A DNA stretch of 64,000 nt from JBCBGF01 sp039193455 (GTDB lineage Bacteria > Pseudomonadota > Alphaproteobacteria > Rhodobacterales > Rhodobacteraceae): NCBI GenBank assembly GCA_039193455.1, contig JBCCWO010000008.1, forward strand, positions 93,914 through 157,913. Direction: 5' to 3'. The position numbers and the translations under genes are program-made. This document shows, one piece after another, positions 16,385-24,985 of the stretch (position 1 is its first letter; each line of letters begins with the position of its first letter). The notes below the pieces were generated by a model. That model did not search any database, was not told where the DNA came from, and worked only from the letters and a program-made list of their open reading frames with translations.

Positions 16385-18217
16385 ATGAACATGAATAGAT
16401 ATATCTTGCGCGTAATTGCGTTCATGGTTGGCCTTGCCTCCGGAGCGGCATTCGCCGCCGATCCAGAGCCGGCGGAGGCAGAGCCTGTCCCAGACGAAAC
16501 TGTGCTGGGCGCCGCCCGTCCAATGGGCGAGGCGCCGGTTTTCTACATGGACATGCGCGTTGCGATGACGGGGTTGGCAACAACGCAGGGCGCCCCGCGG
16601 ATGCCCAACGACGCGAGCCGGTCGGTGCATCATCTGCAACTGGCCGAACGCTACCTGAACAAGGGTTTGATCCTTGAAGCGCTGTCCTTTGCCGAGGGGA
16701 TCCCCGCGGGTGCACTATCGCCCGATCTTGCGCAGAAACGCGACTATCTGGCCGCGGTGGCCAAGGTTCTCGACCCGCGCCCCGGGTCCGTTCCGCAGGT
16801 GGCCGAGGGGGTATTCTCGGCAATGCCCCAGCAAGAGGTTTTTGAAGCGCTGGCGCATGCGCGCGCGGGCCGGGTGACCCAAGCGGCGGCCGGGATGGTG
16901 GCGCATGTCGATGATCTGACGGAATTGCCCGTGCCATTGCAGGTGCGGGCCTTGCCCTACCTGTTACAGGCGACGATCGAGGCCAATGACTGGGCCACAA
17001 GCCGGGCGCTGGTGCTGGCGTTCCAGGATCATCCGGCATTGGCAGACTCTGCGGCCTTTTCGTTCCTGCTGGGACAGACCGCTCTGCAATACGGGGAACG
17101 CCTGCGGGCCTTCGATCACTTCGCGATTGCATCTGGCAGCGCCGATAAGTGGGGCCACCGGGCGCGGCTGCGGATGGTCGATCTGGCGGTTGCGAACGGG
17201 GGCGTCACTGCTGAAGAACATCAGCACATGCTGATGCGCATCTACGGCGCGTGGCGGCGGGGCCCCGAGGCAAGCGGCACGCTGTTGCGGATCGAAGAGT
17301 TGCAAACGGCCCGGGGCGACCGGCTGGGCGCGCTTGAGACATTGTCGACGCTCATGACAAACCACGCAGGATCGCCCGAAGCCCAGGCCGGGCAAGAGCG
17401 GGCCCGGTCGATCCTGGCCGAATACTACCGCGAGTTTCTGCGAGACGGCGCAGACCTGAACACCGTGATCGAAAACCACGGCCGGGTCGCAAGGGATTAC
17501 CGGTTCTTTCAAGGATTCGATGCGTTTGCCGAAAAGTTCGGTGACCATCTCCTGTCGGTGGGCATCACCGGGCGCGCGGCGCAAGAGTATCGCTTGACCG
17601 GCGAATACCTGGCCGCCGCCAGTGGTCTCGATCTGTTCGACACCCCGAAAGAGCGGTTCGATGCCTTGCGGTTGAAGGAAGCGGAGGCACTGTTGGCCGG
17701 AGGGCAGCTGGAACGTGCCAAGGGGCTCTTAGAGCAACCGCTTGACGTCGATGCGCCCCGCGCCGCGGCCCGACTTGCGTCGTTGCGCGCGGAGTATTTT
17801 GCGCGCACCGGCGAGGCCCTGAGCGAGACCGACGATGCGCTGCAGGCGACACCCAGCGGTTACATTCGCGAGCTGGCAGAGCAGTATTTCGAGGCAGAAG
17901 ACTGGGAGAGGGCGCGTCTTGAATACCTCAAGCTGGCCCGTGTCTTGGGCGATGACTTGCCCACGACCGACGCCGCGAACCTGTTTCTGGCGGCCGAGCG
18001 TAGCGGGGACATGGCCCTGTCAAAGGTTCTGGGCGAACTTCTGGCGCAGCGGCAAGACTTTGACCCCTCGTCGCTGATGGCCGAGGTTGGCTCCGGCCCC
18101 GCGATCGGGACCGAGATACGGCGCAAGGCACTTGAGGCCGTTGTCGAACGCACGGGGCGCATGCTCACGGATGTGGGCGCGCTGGTTGAAGAGCGGCCTG
18201 CACAATCAGATGAATAG
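16385..18217 (+). CDS. Large exported helical-repeat protein of the flagellar locus
   Basis: A 610-residue protein with a signal peptide (RVIAFMVGLASGAAFAA, cleavage near 25) and no other membrane segment. From about residue 80 to the end it is a series of helix pairs with a TPR/Sel1-like composition (HHLQLAERYLNKGLILEALS, EQYFEAEDWERARLEYLKLA), so an alpha-solenoid in the periplasm is likely. I cannot name the family. By position and compartment it could match the periplasmic motility protein MotC of rhizobia, but no shared motif was checked. It is divergent from flgF and precedes flgE. Confidence 0.75.
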   Translation: MNMNRYILRVIAFMVGLASGAAFAADPEPAEAEPVPDETVLGAARPMGEAPVFYMDMRVAMTGLATTQGAPRMPNDASRSVHHLQLAERYLNKGLILEALSFAEGIPAGALSPDLAQKRDYLAAVAKVLDPRPGSVPQVAEGVFSAMPQQEVFEALAHARAGRVTQAAAGMVAHVDDLTELPVPLQVRALPYLLQATIEANDWATSRALVLAFQDHPALADSAAFSFLLGQTALQYGERLRAFDHFAIASGSADKWGHRARLRMVDLAVANGGVTAEEHQHMLMRIYGAWRRGPEASGTLLRIEELQTARGDRLGALETLSTLMTNHAGSPEAQAGQERARSILAEYYREFLRDGADLNTVIENHGRVARDYRFFQGFDAFAEKFGDHLLSVGITGRAAQEYRLTGEYLAAASGLDLFDTPKERFDALRLKEAEALLAGGQLERAKGLLEQPLDVDAPRAAARLASLRAEYFARTGEALSETDDALQATPSGYIRELAEQYFEAEDWERARLEYLKLARVLGDDLPTTDAANLFLAAERSGDMALSKVLGELLAQRQDFDPSSLMAEVGSGPAIGTEIRRKALEAVVERTGRMLTDVGALVEERPAQSDE

Positions 18218-18232
18218 CAAGAATAGAAAAAT

Positions 18233-18247
18233 TTAATCTTGCGTTAA
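18233..18247 (+). promoter_or_regulatory. Perfect CtrA-type box before flgE
   Basis: TTAA-TCTTGCG-TTAA is an exact TTAA-N7-TTAA match, 59 bases before the flgE ATG. The 8-mer pair CAAGAATA (18218-18225) and TAATCTTG (18234-18241) forms an imperfect inverted repeat across it. Confidence 0.65.
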
Positions 18248-18305
18248 CCATCGGGCACAAACTCATCCTTGAAGACGATCAAACCAAAAGAAGGACACAG
18301 CTGTC

Positions 18306-19616
18306 ATGTCTATCTCTAATGCGATGCAGGCGGGCGTAAGCGGGCTTACAGCCAATGCGTCGGCGGTGAGCGAAATCTCAGCCAACATCGCCAACGCCGG
18401 AACGGATGGCTATCGCCGGACCTTCGCGCAAATGGTGACGACGACGGTCACCGCAACGGGCGGCGGGGCCGCGCCGGCGGGCGGGGTGCGCGCCGTGCAG
18501 ACGTCCGAGGTGGACACCGATGGCCAGCTTCGCACGACCCAACGCGCGACCGACATGGCGATCAGCGGGCCGGGTTTCTTCGTGGTCTCGAAGAACCCCA
18601 ACGATCCTGTTCAGGCCAACTATATGCTGACACGGGCCGGGTCGTTCCGTCCTGACGAGAATGGCAATCTGAAGAACGCCGCAGGCCTCTACCTGGCCGG
18701 GTTCCCCTATGACACCAGCGGTTCGCTTGGAGTGGTTGATCGCAATACCTTTGCCGATCTGAGCACCGTCAACACCAGCAACATGACGGTGCAGGGGCAG
18801 GCGACCTCGACAATGTCGCTGTCGGGCAACCTTCCGGAACAGGCCACCGGCCTTGCCACACCCGGCGATGCCTTTGTCAGCTCTGCCAGCTTTTACTCAC
18901 CCCTCGGGGCGACCGAGCGTCTGCAGTTCTCCTGGCAGCCAACCACCACAGCCAACCAGTGGCAATTGACCATCACCGACGGCACGGGGGCGGACTACGG
19001 CACCGTCGACGTGGCCTTCCATGACAGCGGTCCCAACGCCGGCGCGCCGCAAACCTATTCCGGCGTGACTTCTCTGGCCGCGGCACCGGCCGCCTTTGCC
19101 TTTGACACCGCCACGGGCATGGCCACTTTGACGGTCAACAACGGTGCCACGCCCCAGACCATCGAGGTGAACCTGGGCGCGCCGGATTCGCTGGACGGGC
19201 TGACGCAGTTTTCGGGCGATTATTCACCCCTTGATGTCTCAAGCGATGGCAGCGCCAGCGGCACGCTCGTGCGCACCGAGATTGACGACTCAGGCGATGT
19301 CTTCGGCGTCTTCGACAACGGCGGCCGCCAGGCGCTGTTCAGCATCCCGCTTGCCGTGGTCCCCAACCCCAATGGCCTGATCGCGACGGATGCGAACGCC
19401 TATTTCCAATCGCGCGACAGTGGCGCGTTTGAGCTGGCCACAGCCAATGCAGGGCCAACTGGATCGATCACGTCCGGTGCGCTTGAAGGCTCAAACGTAG
19501 AGATCGCGAAGGAACTGACCGACCTTATCCAGACCCAGCGGGCCTATTCCTCGAATGCCAAGATCATCACCACCGTCGATGAGATGCTGGACGAAACCAT
19601 GCGGATCAAGCGCTAA
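18306..19616 (+). CDS. flgE: Flagellar hook protein FlgE
   Basis: A 436-residue protein. It opens with the rod/hook motif EISANIANAGTDGYRRTFAQ, has the central FlgE domains with ATDMAISGPGFFVVSKN, and ends with EIAKELTDLIQTQRAYSSNA and the terminal helix TTVDEMLDETMRIKR. The length is normal. A perfect CtrA-type box precedes it, and AAGGACA is the likely ribosome site. The stop codon lies inside a perfect 11-base-arm hairpin (19604-19628) that separates hook from FlgK synthesis. Confidence 0.96.
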   Translation: MSISNAMQAGVSGLTANASAVSEISANIANAGTDGYRRTFAQMVTTTVTATGGGAAPAGGVRAVQTSEVDTDGQLRTTQRATDMAISGPGFFVVSKNPNDPVQANYMLTRAGSFRPDENGNLKNAAGLYLAGFPYDTSGSLGVVDRNTFADLSTVNTSNMTVQGQATSTMSLSGNLPEQATGLATPGDAFVSSASFYSPLGATERLQFSWQPTTTANQWQLTITDGTGADYGTVDVAFHDSGPNAGAPQTYSGVTSLAAAPAAFAFDTATGMATLTVNNGATPQTIEVNLGAPDSLDGLTQFSGDYSPLDVSSDGSASGTLVRTEIDDSGDVFGVFDNGGRQALFSIPLAVVPNPNGLIATDANAYFQSRDSGAFELATANAGPTGSITSGALEGSNVEIAKELTDLIQTQRAYSSNAKIITTVDEMLDETMRIKR

Positions 19617-19628
19617 CAGCGCTTGATC
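19604..19628 (+). terminator. Hairpin spanning the flgE stop codon
   Basis: GATCAAGCGCT and AGCGCTTGATC pair perfectly around AAC, and the flgE TAA stop occupies 19614-19616. No T-run follows. It probably lowers read-through into flgK or protects the flgE message end, which would give more hook protein than junction protein. Confidence 0.55.
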
Positions 19629-19650
19629 TGAGCGAGGGAGCTCTTTCGCC

Positions 19651-21063
19651 ATGGGCCTGACAAGCGCTTTCGGAATCAGTCGTAGCGGGCTGAGCACGGT
19701 TGAAAAATGGGCCGAAACCACTTCGGCCAATATCGCCAATGCCGACAAGCCCGGATATGCGCGCAAGTCGGTCCTGCGAACGGCGGACGATGTTGGGATC
19801 GTTTCGGTCAACGGGATCCGGCGTGAATCGGATGGCGCGATTGACCGGATGCACCGGATGGAACTGGCGCGGATGGGCCGGCAGGATGCGCTTGCCTCTG
19901 GCACCGCTCTCTATCTTGGGCAGCTGGGCTCGCCGGACGACCCCAACAGCCTGTCGAACCGGGTGGCCGATCTGCAAACGGCGTTTGTGCAGCTAGCCAA
20001 CGCACCCGAACAGATCTCGCGCCAGAACGCTGCGCTGACGGCGTCGGAGGCGCTGGCCCGCGATCTGAACGCAGCGGATGCGGCGCTGGATGAGGCCACG
20101 CTCACCGTGCAGGGGCGGGTCGAGGCCAGCGTGGATGCGGCAAACCTTGCCATCACCAAGATCGCCGAGCTCAACCAGCGCATTGTCGGGGTGGAGCCCG
20201 GCACCCAGCAGCACGCCATGCTGACCGATGAGCTGAACATCCAGCTCGATGCGCTGGCCGATATCGTCGACACACGCGCGGTCTTCGATGGGGCGGGGCG
20301 GGCCTCGGTCTACACGGCAGATGGCAGTCCGCTGGTCGAGGACAACTCTTACGAGTTGCTCTCCTTTGAGGCGGCGACGGCAACGCTCTCCCTTGATGGG
20401 CGCGATATCACGCCCGGGCGGGACGGCGCGCGCGGCTTCTCAGAGGCGCGCCTGGCCGGTGAGATCGAGCTTTTGCGTGAGGTTTTCCCGCAGGCACAGC
20501 GACAGATTGACGAGCTGGCGCGCGGCCTGATGGTTGGCTTTGAAACGGCGGATGCGACGGTGACCGCCGGTGTGGCGGGCCTCTTCACCGATGATGGCGC
20601 GGCCTTTGATCCCGCCAACCTCGACGGTCTGGCCGGACGGATCCGCGTGAACGATGCGGTGCGCCCGATTGTGGGCGGCGATGTCTGGCGTCTGCGGGAT
20701 GGGATCGCGGCAGGCGCCGAGGGGCCACCGGCCGACGGCACGCAGCTGGCCGCATTTGTCAGCATGATGGAAGGCCAGCAAACCTTCGATGCCGCCGCGG
20801 GTCTGGGAACATCCTCGACCCTCGCCGAATTTGCCGCGGCACTCGGCGCGGACCAACAGCGCGTCCGCACCGATGCCGAAGAGTTGCGCGAGACCTTTCG
20901 CACCAGCGCCGCCTCGCTGGAGGCCACGCGCAGCAGTCTCTCCGGCGTCAACGTCGATGATGAGCTTCAGCAGCTGATCCTGATCGAACAAAGCTATGCG
21001 GCCAACAGCCGTGTCATCACAGTGGTATCCGAGATGGTCGATACCCTGCTGGCCGCCGTCTAG
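19651..21063 (+). CDS. flgK: Hook-filament junction protein FlgK
   Basis: A 470-residue protein. The N-terminal motif SANIANADKPGYARKSVLR and the C-terminal ISGVNVDDELQQLILIEQSY-like segment with SRVITVVSEMVDTLLAAV are diagnostic of FlgK. The centre has the coiled region with AQNASALTASEALARDL-like helices. FlgK is the first of two junction proteins between hook and filament. GAGGGAGCTC provides the ribosome site. It is cotranscribed with flgL after an 11-base gap. Confidence 0.94.
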   Translation: MGLTSAFGISRSGLSTVEKWAETTSANIANADKPGYARKSVLRTADDVGIVSVNGIRRESDGAIDRMHRMELARMGRQDALASGTALYLGQLGSPDDPNSLSNRVADLQTAFVQLANAPEQISRQNAALTASEALARDLNAADAALDEATLTVQGRVEASVDAANLAITKIAELNQRIVGVEPGTQQHAMLTDELNIQLDALADIVDTRAVFDGAGRASVYTADGSPLVEDNSYELLSFEAATATLSLDGRDITPGRDGARGFSEARLAGEIELLREVFPQAQRQIDELARGLMVGFETADATVTAGVAGLFTDDGAAFDPANLDGLAGRIRVNDAVRPIVGGDVWRLRDGIAAGAEGPPADGTQLAAFVSMMEGQQTFDAAAGLGTSSTLAEFAAALGADQQRVRTDAEELRETFRTSAASLEATRSSLSGVNVDDELQQLILIEQSYAANSRVITVVSEMVDTLLAAV

Positions 21064-21074
21064 GAGCCGCCCCC

Positions 21075-22154
21075 ATGACCGTGATCCATAACCCGTCAAC
21101 ACTGACGACCGCGAACCTGCGCCGCGAGATTGCCGCCGACATCGATGCCCGGCTGAACCAGGCCGCGAACGAGGCGTCTACGGGCAAGAAGGCCGATCCG
21201 TTTCGCGATCTCGGCAGCGGATCGGTAGAGATCTTGTCGCTCCGCTCCGGCTCGATCCGGCTTGACGGGTTCATGACCAGCAATGAATTGCTCGGAAACC
21301 GCCTTGAGGTGATGGCAAACACGCTCACGGAATCCCGTGAAACCTTGCAGGGCTTCCTCGAAGCGGGCGTAAGCTTCAGCGAAACGCAGCAGCCGATCGG
21401 ATCGGTGCTGCAGGAAAGCGCGAGGGCGGCGTATGCCCAGCTCGCCACGCTTGTGAACACGCCCTACCAGGGCGCGCAGCTTTTCGCAGGCACCGAGAAT
21501 ACCGGGCCAACACTGCAGCGCTTCGATGAACAGAACGCAGGCACCGGATTGTCGCCCGAAGATGTGATGGCCGGGATCGTGGGAGGCGGGATCACCGATG
21601 CCGCTGATGCAGCGGCCAAGGCCGCCGATGTCGCGACCGTTTTTGACAGTGCAAACACCGTGGCGCCCGACACGAATTTCGAGGCCACCTTCTTCAATGG
21701 CACCCCGCTTGAGGCCGCCCCGGGCGTGCCGTCGCCCCGCCAGACCGCGCTGATCGATAACGGCATGATGGTTGAATACGGGATCCAGGCGAACGACCCG
21801 GCATTTCGCACGGCGCTTCAGGGTTTGGCCATGATCGCCGCTGTCGATCCATCGACGATCACGGACCCCGGCGCCTATGAGGCCTGGGTTGGCACGGCGA
21901 TGGCGGCGGTTGGCGATGGGCTTCAGATGCTTGAGGCCGCCGAAACCCGGCTGGGCGGGGAACAGGCGCTGTTGTCACAGACGGTCGAAAATCAGCAGGT
22001 GCGCGCCACGCTTTATGAGCGTCAGCTTGGGGTGTTGGAAGGCGTCGATCCGTACGAGGCCGCCAACCGCGTGACGCTGCTCTCGACCCAGCTTGAAGCG
22101 ACCTACGCCATCAACGCGCGACTGTCCCGTCTGACATTCCTGAGCTTTATGTAG
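21075..22154 (+). CDS. flgL: Hook-filament junction protein FlgL
   Basis: A 359-residue flagellin-like protein. The N-terminal D0/D1 helices (NLRREIADIDARLNQAANEA-like, followed by STGKKADPF) and the C-terminal NQQVRATLYERQLGVLEGVD with LLSTQLEATYAINARLS are typical of FlgL. The length is slightly above that of enterobacterial FlgL. It ends 8 bases before a hairpin at 22163-22180 shared with the convergent ftcR-like gene. Confidence 0.92.
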   Translation: MTVIHNPSTLTTANLRREIAADIDARLNQAANEASTGKKADPFRDLGSGSVEILSLRSGSIRLDGFMTSNELLGNRLEVMANTLTESRETLQGFLEAGVSFSETQQPIGSVLQESARAAYAQLATLVNTPYQGAQLFAGTENTGPTLQRFDEQNAGTGLSPEDVMAGIVGGGITDAADAAAKAADVATVFDSANTVAPDTNFEATFFNGTPLEAAPGVPSPRQTALIDNGMMVEYGIQANDPAFRTALQGLAMIAAVDPSTITDPGAYEAWVGTAMAAVGDGLQMLEAAETRLGGEQALLSQTVENQQVRATLYERQLGVLEGVDPYEAANRVTLLSTQLEATYAINARLSRLTFLSFM

Positions 22155-22162
22155 AGGTAGCG

Positions 22163-22180
22163 GCAGCCCTAGCGGGCTGC
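22163..22180. terminator. Bidirectional hairpin between flgL and the ftcR-like gene
   Basis: GCAGCCC-TAGC-GGGCTGC is a perfect 7-base-arm stem that includes the ftcR-like stop codon. It sits between two convergent genes, where a shared terminator would be expected, but no clear T-run is seen on either side. Confidence 0.5.
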
Positions 22181-22879
22181 TTGCTGACGCTCAAAGGCAT
22201 CGGCGCTCAACCGATAGCCGCGGCCATGCACGGTTTCGATATAGGCCGAGCTTGCGTCGGCCACCGCATCGAACTTCTTCCGAATTTTGCAGATATAGAC
22301 GTCCAGAACCTTGTCGAAGGGCGGCACTTCGGCCACCGCATAGACCGAGTCATAGATGGCGGCCTTGGACACAACCCGTTCGGCGTTGAGTGCGAGTTGG
22401 TGGAAGATCTCATGCTCTTTGCTTGACAGCTTCACCCGCTGGCCATCGATCTCGGGATCGCGCCCGTCCAGAAAGGCGGTGACGCGACCAACCTGGATCT
22501 CTTTGTCGGGATGCCCCTTGGCCCGCCGGACCGTGGAATTGATCCGGGCCAAAAGCTCGATGCCCTTGATCGGAATGACCATGTCCTGATCGGCGCCAAG
22601 GTTGATGGTGTAGGCTGCGGCCCGCGCGCTGCGAAAGTCGCGCATCACCACAATCGGGTGGGGACATCCTGCAGACCGCAAAGCTTCGATCTGGCGTGTC
22701 ACATCTTCGGTATCCGCCAGCAGAAAGGCCGTGGCGATCGTGTCGTTGATGTTGAGAAGCGATAGATCACGCGCAAAGAAAGCGTCGTCGATCGGAACCA
22801 GTGAAAAACCGGCGCTGGCCAGTTCGGTGTTGAGCCCCTCGATCCGTTCGGATCGGGGCTCGTAAACATAGAGTTGCAT
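22169..22879 (-). CDS. ftcR: FtcR-type flagellar response regulator
   Basis: A 236-residue OmpR-like protein. The C-terminal winged helix is strong (KLSSKEHEIFHQLALNAERV, FDKVLDVYICKIRKKFD, ETVHGRGYRLS). The N-terminal receiver is degenerate: no Asp-Asp acidic pair is seen after the first strand, and the phospho-acceptor region reads ATAFLLADTEDV. FtcR of Brucella, a flagellar master regulator, has this architecture and lies among flagellar genes. It is convergent with flgL and divergent from flgI, and its winged helix is close to that of CtrA. Confidence 0.85.
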   Translation of the reverse strand: MQLYVYEPRSERIEGLNTELASAGFSLVPIDDAFFARDLSLLNINDTIATAFLLADTEDVTRQIEALRSAGCPHPIVVMRDFRSARAAAYTINLGADQDMVIPIKGIELLARINSTVRRAKGHPDKEIQVGRVTAFLDGRDPEIDGQRVKLSSKEHEIFHQLALNAERVVSKAAIYDSVYAVAEVPPFDKVLDVYICKIRKKFDAVADASSAYIETVHGRGYRLSADAFERQQAAR

Positions 22880-22912
22880 GCGTACGACGCGTCCTTGTTA
22901 CACCCCCACTAT

Positions 22913-22982
22913 CAAGAATAGTTCGTAGCATTGATGATTAAATAATGGATATAGAAATTTAATCTTGACAATAACAAGAATA
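22913..22982. promoter_or_regulatory. Divergent ftcR / flgI promoter region
   Basis: This AT-rich gap holds three copies of the locus 8-mer: CAAGAATA at 22913-22920 and 22975-22982, and TAATCTTG (complement CAAGATTA) at 22960-22967. A CtrA half-site TTAA at 22959-22962 overlaps the middle copy. A second TTAA lies at 22938-22941. Confidence 0.4.
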
Positions 22983-23021
22983 AAAGTAGTGTTTCCATGC
23001 AACAGGCGCATGGAGGCGCGT

Positions 23022-24143
23022 ATGATCTTTCCCGTTGGAGCGGTGGCCCGACTTCTCACACTTGGCCTGGCACTGGTTTTTGCTTTGGCGCCGGCGACCG
23101 TCGGTGCGACCGCACGGATCAAGGATGTCGCCACGTTTGAAGGCGTGCGTGACAACCAGATCGTGGGCTATGGCCTTGTGGTCGGTTTGAACGGATCGGG
23201 CGACAGCCTGCGCAACAGCCCGTTCACCGAGAAATCGATTGTCGGCATGCTTGAACGGCTCGGCGTCGGCAACCTGGAAGGCTACGACCTGCGAACCCGG
23301 AATGTCGCCGCGGTGATGGTCACGGCGACGCTGCCGCCGTTTGCGCGGCGCGGCTCGCGCATTGATGTGGTCGTCTCATCCATGGGCGATTCAACCAGCC
23401 TGCGGGGCGGGACACTGATCGTAACGCCGCTGACGGGTGCGGACGGCAATGTATATGCGGTCGCGCAAGGCCCCATTGCCGTTGCAGGTTTCGCCGCCCA
23501 GGGGATCAATGCGTCCATCGTCGAGGGTGTGCCCACAGCGGCCAGGATCGAAAACGGGGCGACGGTTGAGAATGAAATCGCCTTCGACTTTGACAGCCTG
23601 AACAGCATACGCCTTGCGCTGCGCTCCCCCGATTTCACAACGGCCCTGCGCATCGAAGAGGCGATCAACGCAACGCTCGGGCGCAACCGTGCCGATGCCA
23701 TCGATTCCGGGACCGTCGTCATCGATGCCCCGGCCCGAACCGATCTGCCAGAACTGATGGCCCGGATCGAAAACCTGCGGATCGAGCCTGACACAGTGGC
23801 CAAGGTCGTAATTGATGCCCGATCGGGCACCATCGTCGTCGGCGCAGACGTCCAGATCAGCGAGGTCGCGATCAGCCAGGGTGGGCTTACAGTCATCGTC
23901 AAAGAAGACATCGTCGTCTCCCAGCCCGCGCCGTTCTCGATCGGGGAAACCGTGGTTGTGCCTGACACGATCGTCGAGGTGCAAGAACGCGAGGCGCAGT
24001 TTGCGATCCTCGAGGGTGGCGTGCCGTTGCAACGTCTGGTCGACGGGCTGAATGCCCTCGGCGTTGGCGCGACCGAGACAATTTCCATTCTGCAGGCGAT
24101 CAAGGCGGCGGGCGCATTGCACGCCGACCTTGAGATCATCTGA
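23022..24143 (+). CDS. flgI: Flagellar P-ring protein FlgI
   Basis: The product is 373 residues from the ATG at 23022, which has GGAGGCG 4-10 bases upstream; earlier in-frame starts at 22965 and 23010 lack this. A signal peptide (LGLALVFALAPATVGA) is followed by the conserved IKDVATFEGVRDNQIVGYGL and GLNGSGDSLRNSPFTEKS. FlgI forms the ring in the peptidoglycan layer with the help of FlgA. The stop overlaps the flgJ start. Confidence 0.96.
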   Translation: MIFPVGAVARLLTLGLALVFALAPATVGATARIKDVATFEGVRDNQIVGYGLVVGLNGSGDSLRNSPFTEKSIVGMLERLGVGNLEGYDLRTRNVAAVMVTATLPPFARRGSRIDVVVSSMGDSTSLRGGTLIVTPLTGADGNVYAVAQGPIAVAGFAAQGINASIVEGVPTAARIENGATVENEIAFDFDSLNSIRLALRSPDFTTALRIEEAINATLGRNRADAIDSGTVVIDAPARTDLPELMARIENLRIEPDTVAKVVIDARSGTIVVGADVQISEVAISQGGLTVIVKEDIVVSQPAPFSIGETVVVPDTIVEVQEREAQFAILEGGVPLQRLVDGLNALGVGATETISILQAIKAAGALHADLEII

Positions 24144-24475
24144 TGCCGACCGATGCCATCGGTCCGCCGCCGGGCGCCTTTGATCCGGCGCAGCGCACCA
24201 CGCCTGCGGGGAAGGACCCGGCCTCGAAAGAGGCTTGGGCCGTGCAGGAGTTTGAGGCCGTGTTTCTGACCCAGGCCATCGACGAAATGCTTAAGACCGT
24301 CGATGTCGGTTCGATGGGCGGCGGACACGCCGAAGAAACCTGGCGCAGCTTTCTGGCGAAATCCATCGCCGACGAGATTGCGCAATCCGGCGTCACCAAT
24401 ATCTCAGGCGGGGTCTCCAACGCGATCTCCGCCTATCGCGAGCCCTTGATTTCGGGCGATGACACAGGAGGCTAG
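24143..24475 (+). CDS. flgJ: Rod-binding protein FlgJ, N-terminal type
   Basis: A 110-residue protein matching only the rod-binding half of enteric FlgJ (WAVQEFEAVFLTQAIDEMLK, then AEETWRSFLAKSIADEIAQS). The muramidase half is absent, which is normal in alphaproteobacteria, where a separate enzyme opens the wall. Its ATG shares one base with the flgI stop, and the flgN-like gene begins 2 bases after it, so the three form one operon. Confidence 0.88.
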   Translation: MPTDAIGPPPGAFDPAQRTTPAGKDPASKEAWAVQEFEAVFLTQAIDEMLKTVDVGSMGGGHAEETWRSFLAKSIADEIAQSGVTNISGGVSNAISAYREPLISGDDTGG

Positions 24476-24476
24476 G

Positions 24477-24878
24477 ATGGCCGACACCGAAAAGCACATC
24501 GTGGCCGTTGAGGCCCTCACGAAAGTAATCAAACGCGAGATGGAGGCCGTCTCAGACACCGATCCCGAAGGGCTGCAAAAGATCGTTGCCGAAAAAGAGG
24601 CGCTCGCCGCACAGCTTGAGGCGGCGGGGCCCGAGATCGAAACGCTTCTCGGCGGCGATGATGCGCGCGCGCGCCGGCTCCGCACAGCCCTGTCTGACCT
24701 GCAGGTTCACCTGAAACGAAACTCCGGCTTTGTGTCGCGCATGGCGCGGTCCTGCGCTGAAATCGTTGCGGAACTGACGCGCAGCTCGGCCGCCGAATCC
24801 CTGCGCGGACTCTATAATCGCAAGGGGCAAACAACGCCTGGGCTCTCGCGCCCCAAGGACGTCGACCTGTCCCTCTGA
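24477..24878 (+). CDS. flgN: FlgN-like export chaperone
   Basis: The product is 133 residues from the ATG at 24477, with AGGAGGCTAGG just upstream. It is mostly helical (VEALTKVIKREMEAVSDTD, LQKIVAEKEALAAQLEAAG) and ends in a disordered basic tail, the pattern of FlgN, which escorts FlgK and FlgL to the export gate. The location after flgI-flgJ and before flagellin supports this. The match is by pattern and context, since FlgN diverges quickly. Confidence 0.7.
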   Translation: MADTEKHIVAVEALTKVIKREMEAVSDTDPEGLQKIVAEKEALAAQLEAAGPEIETLLGGDDARARRLRTALSDLQVHLKRNSGFVSRMARSCAEIVAELTRSSAAESLRGLYNRKGQTTPGLSRPKDVDLSL

Positions 24879-24882
24879 AACG

Positions 24883-24897
24883 TTAACCACCCGTTAA
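24883..24897 (+). promoter_or_regulatory. Perfect CtrA-type box before flagellin
   Basis: TTAA-CCACCCG-TTAA is an exact TTAA-N7-TTAA match, 89 bases before the flagellin ATG and 5 bases after the flgN-like stop. Confidence 0.65.
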
Positions 24898-24985
24898 CCA
24901 GGCCTCACAATCTCCTTTGCGTGGGCAAGAGCTCGCCGCCCGACAGAAGACGGGACACCAACGCTAGAAGCACAGGAGAACGACT

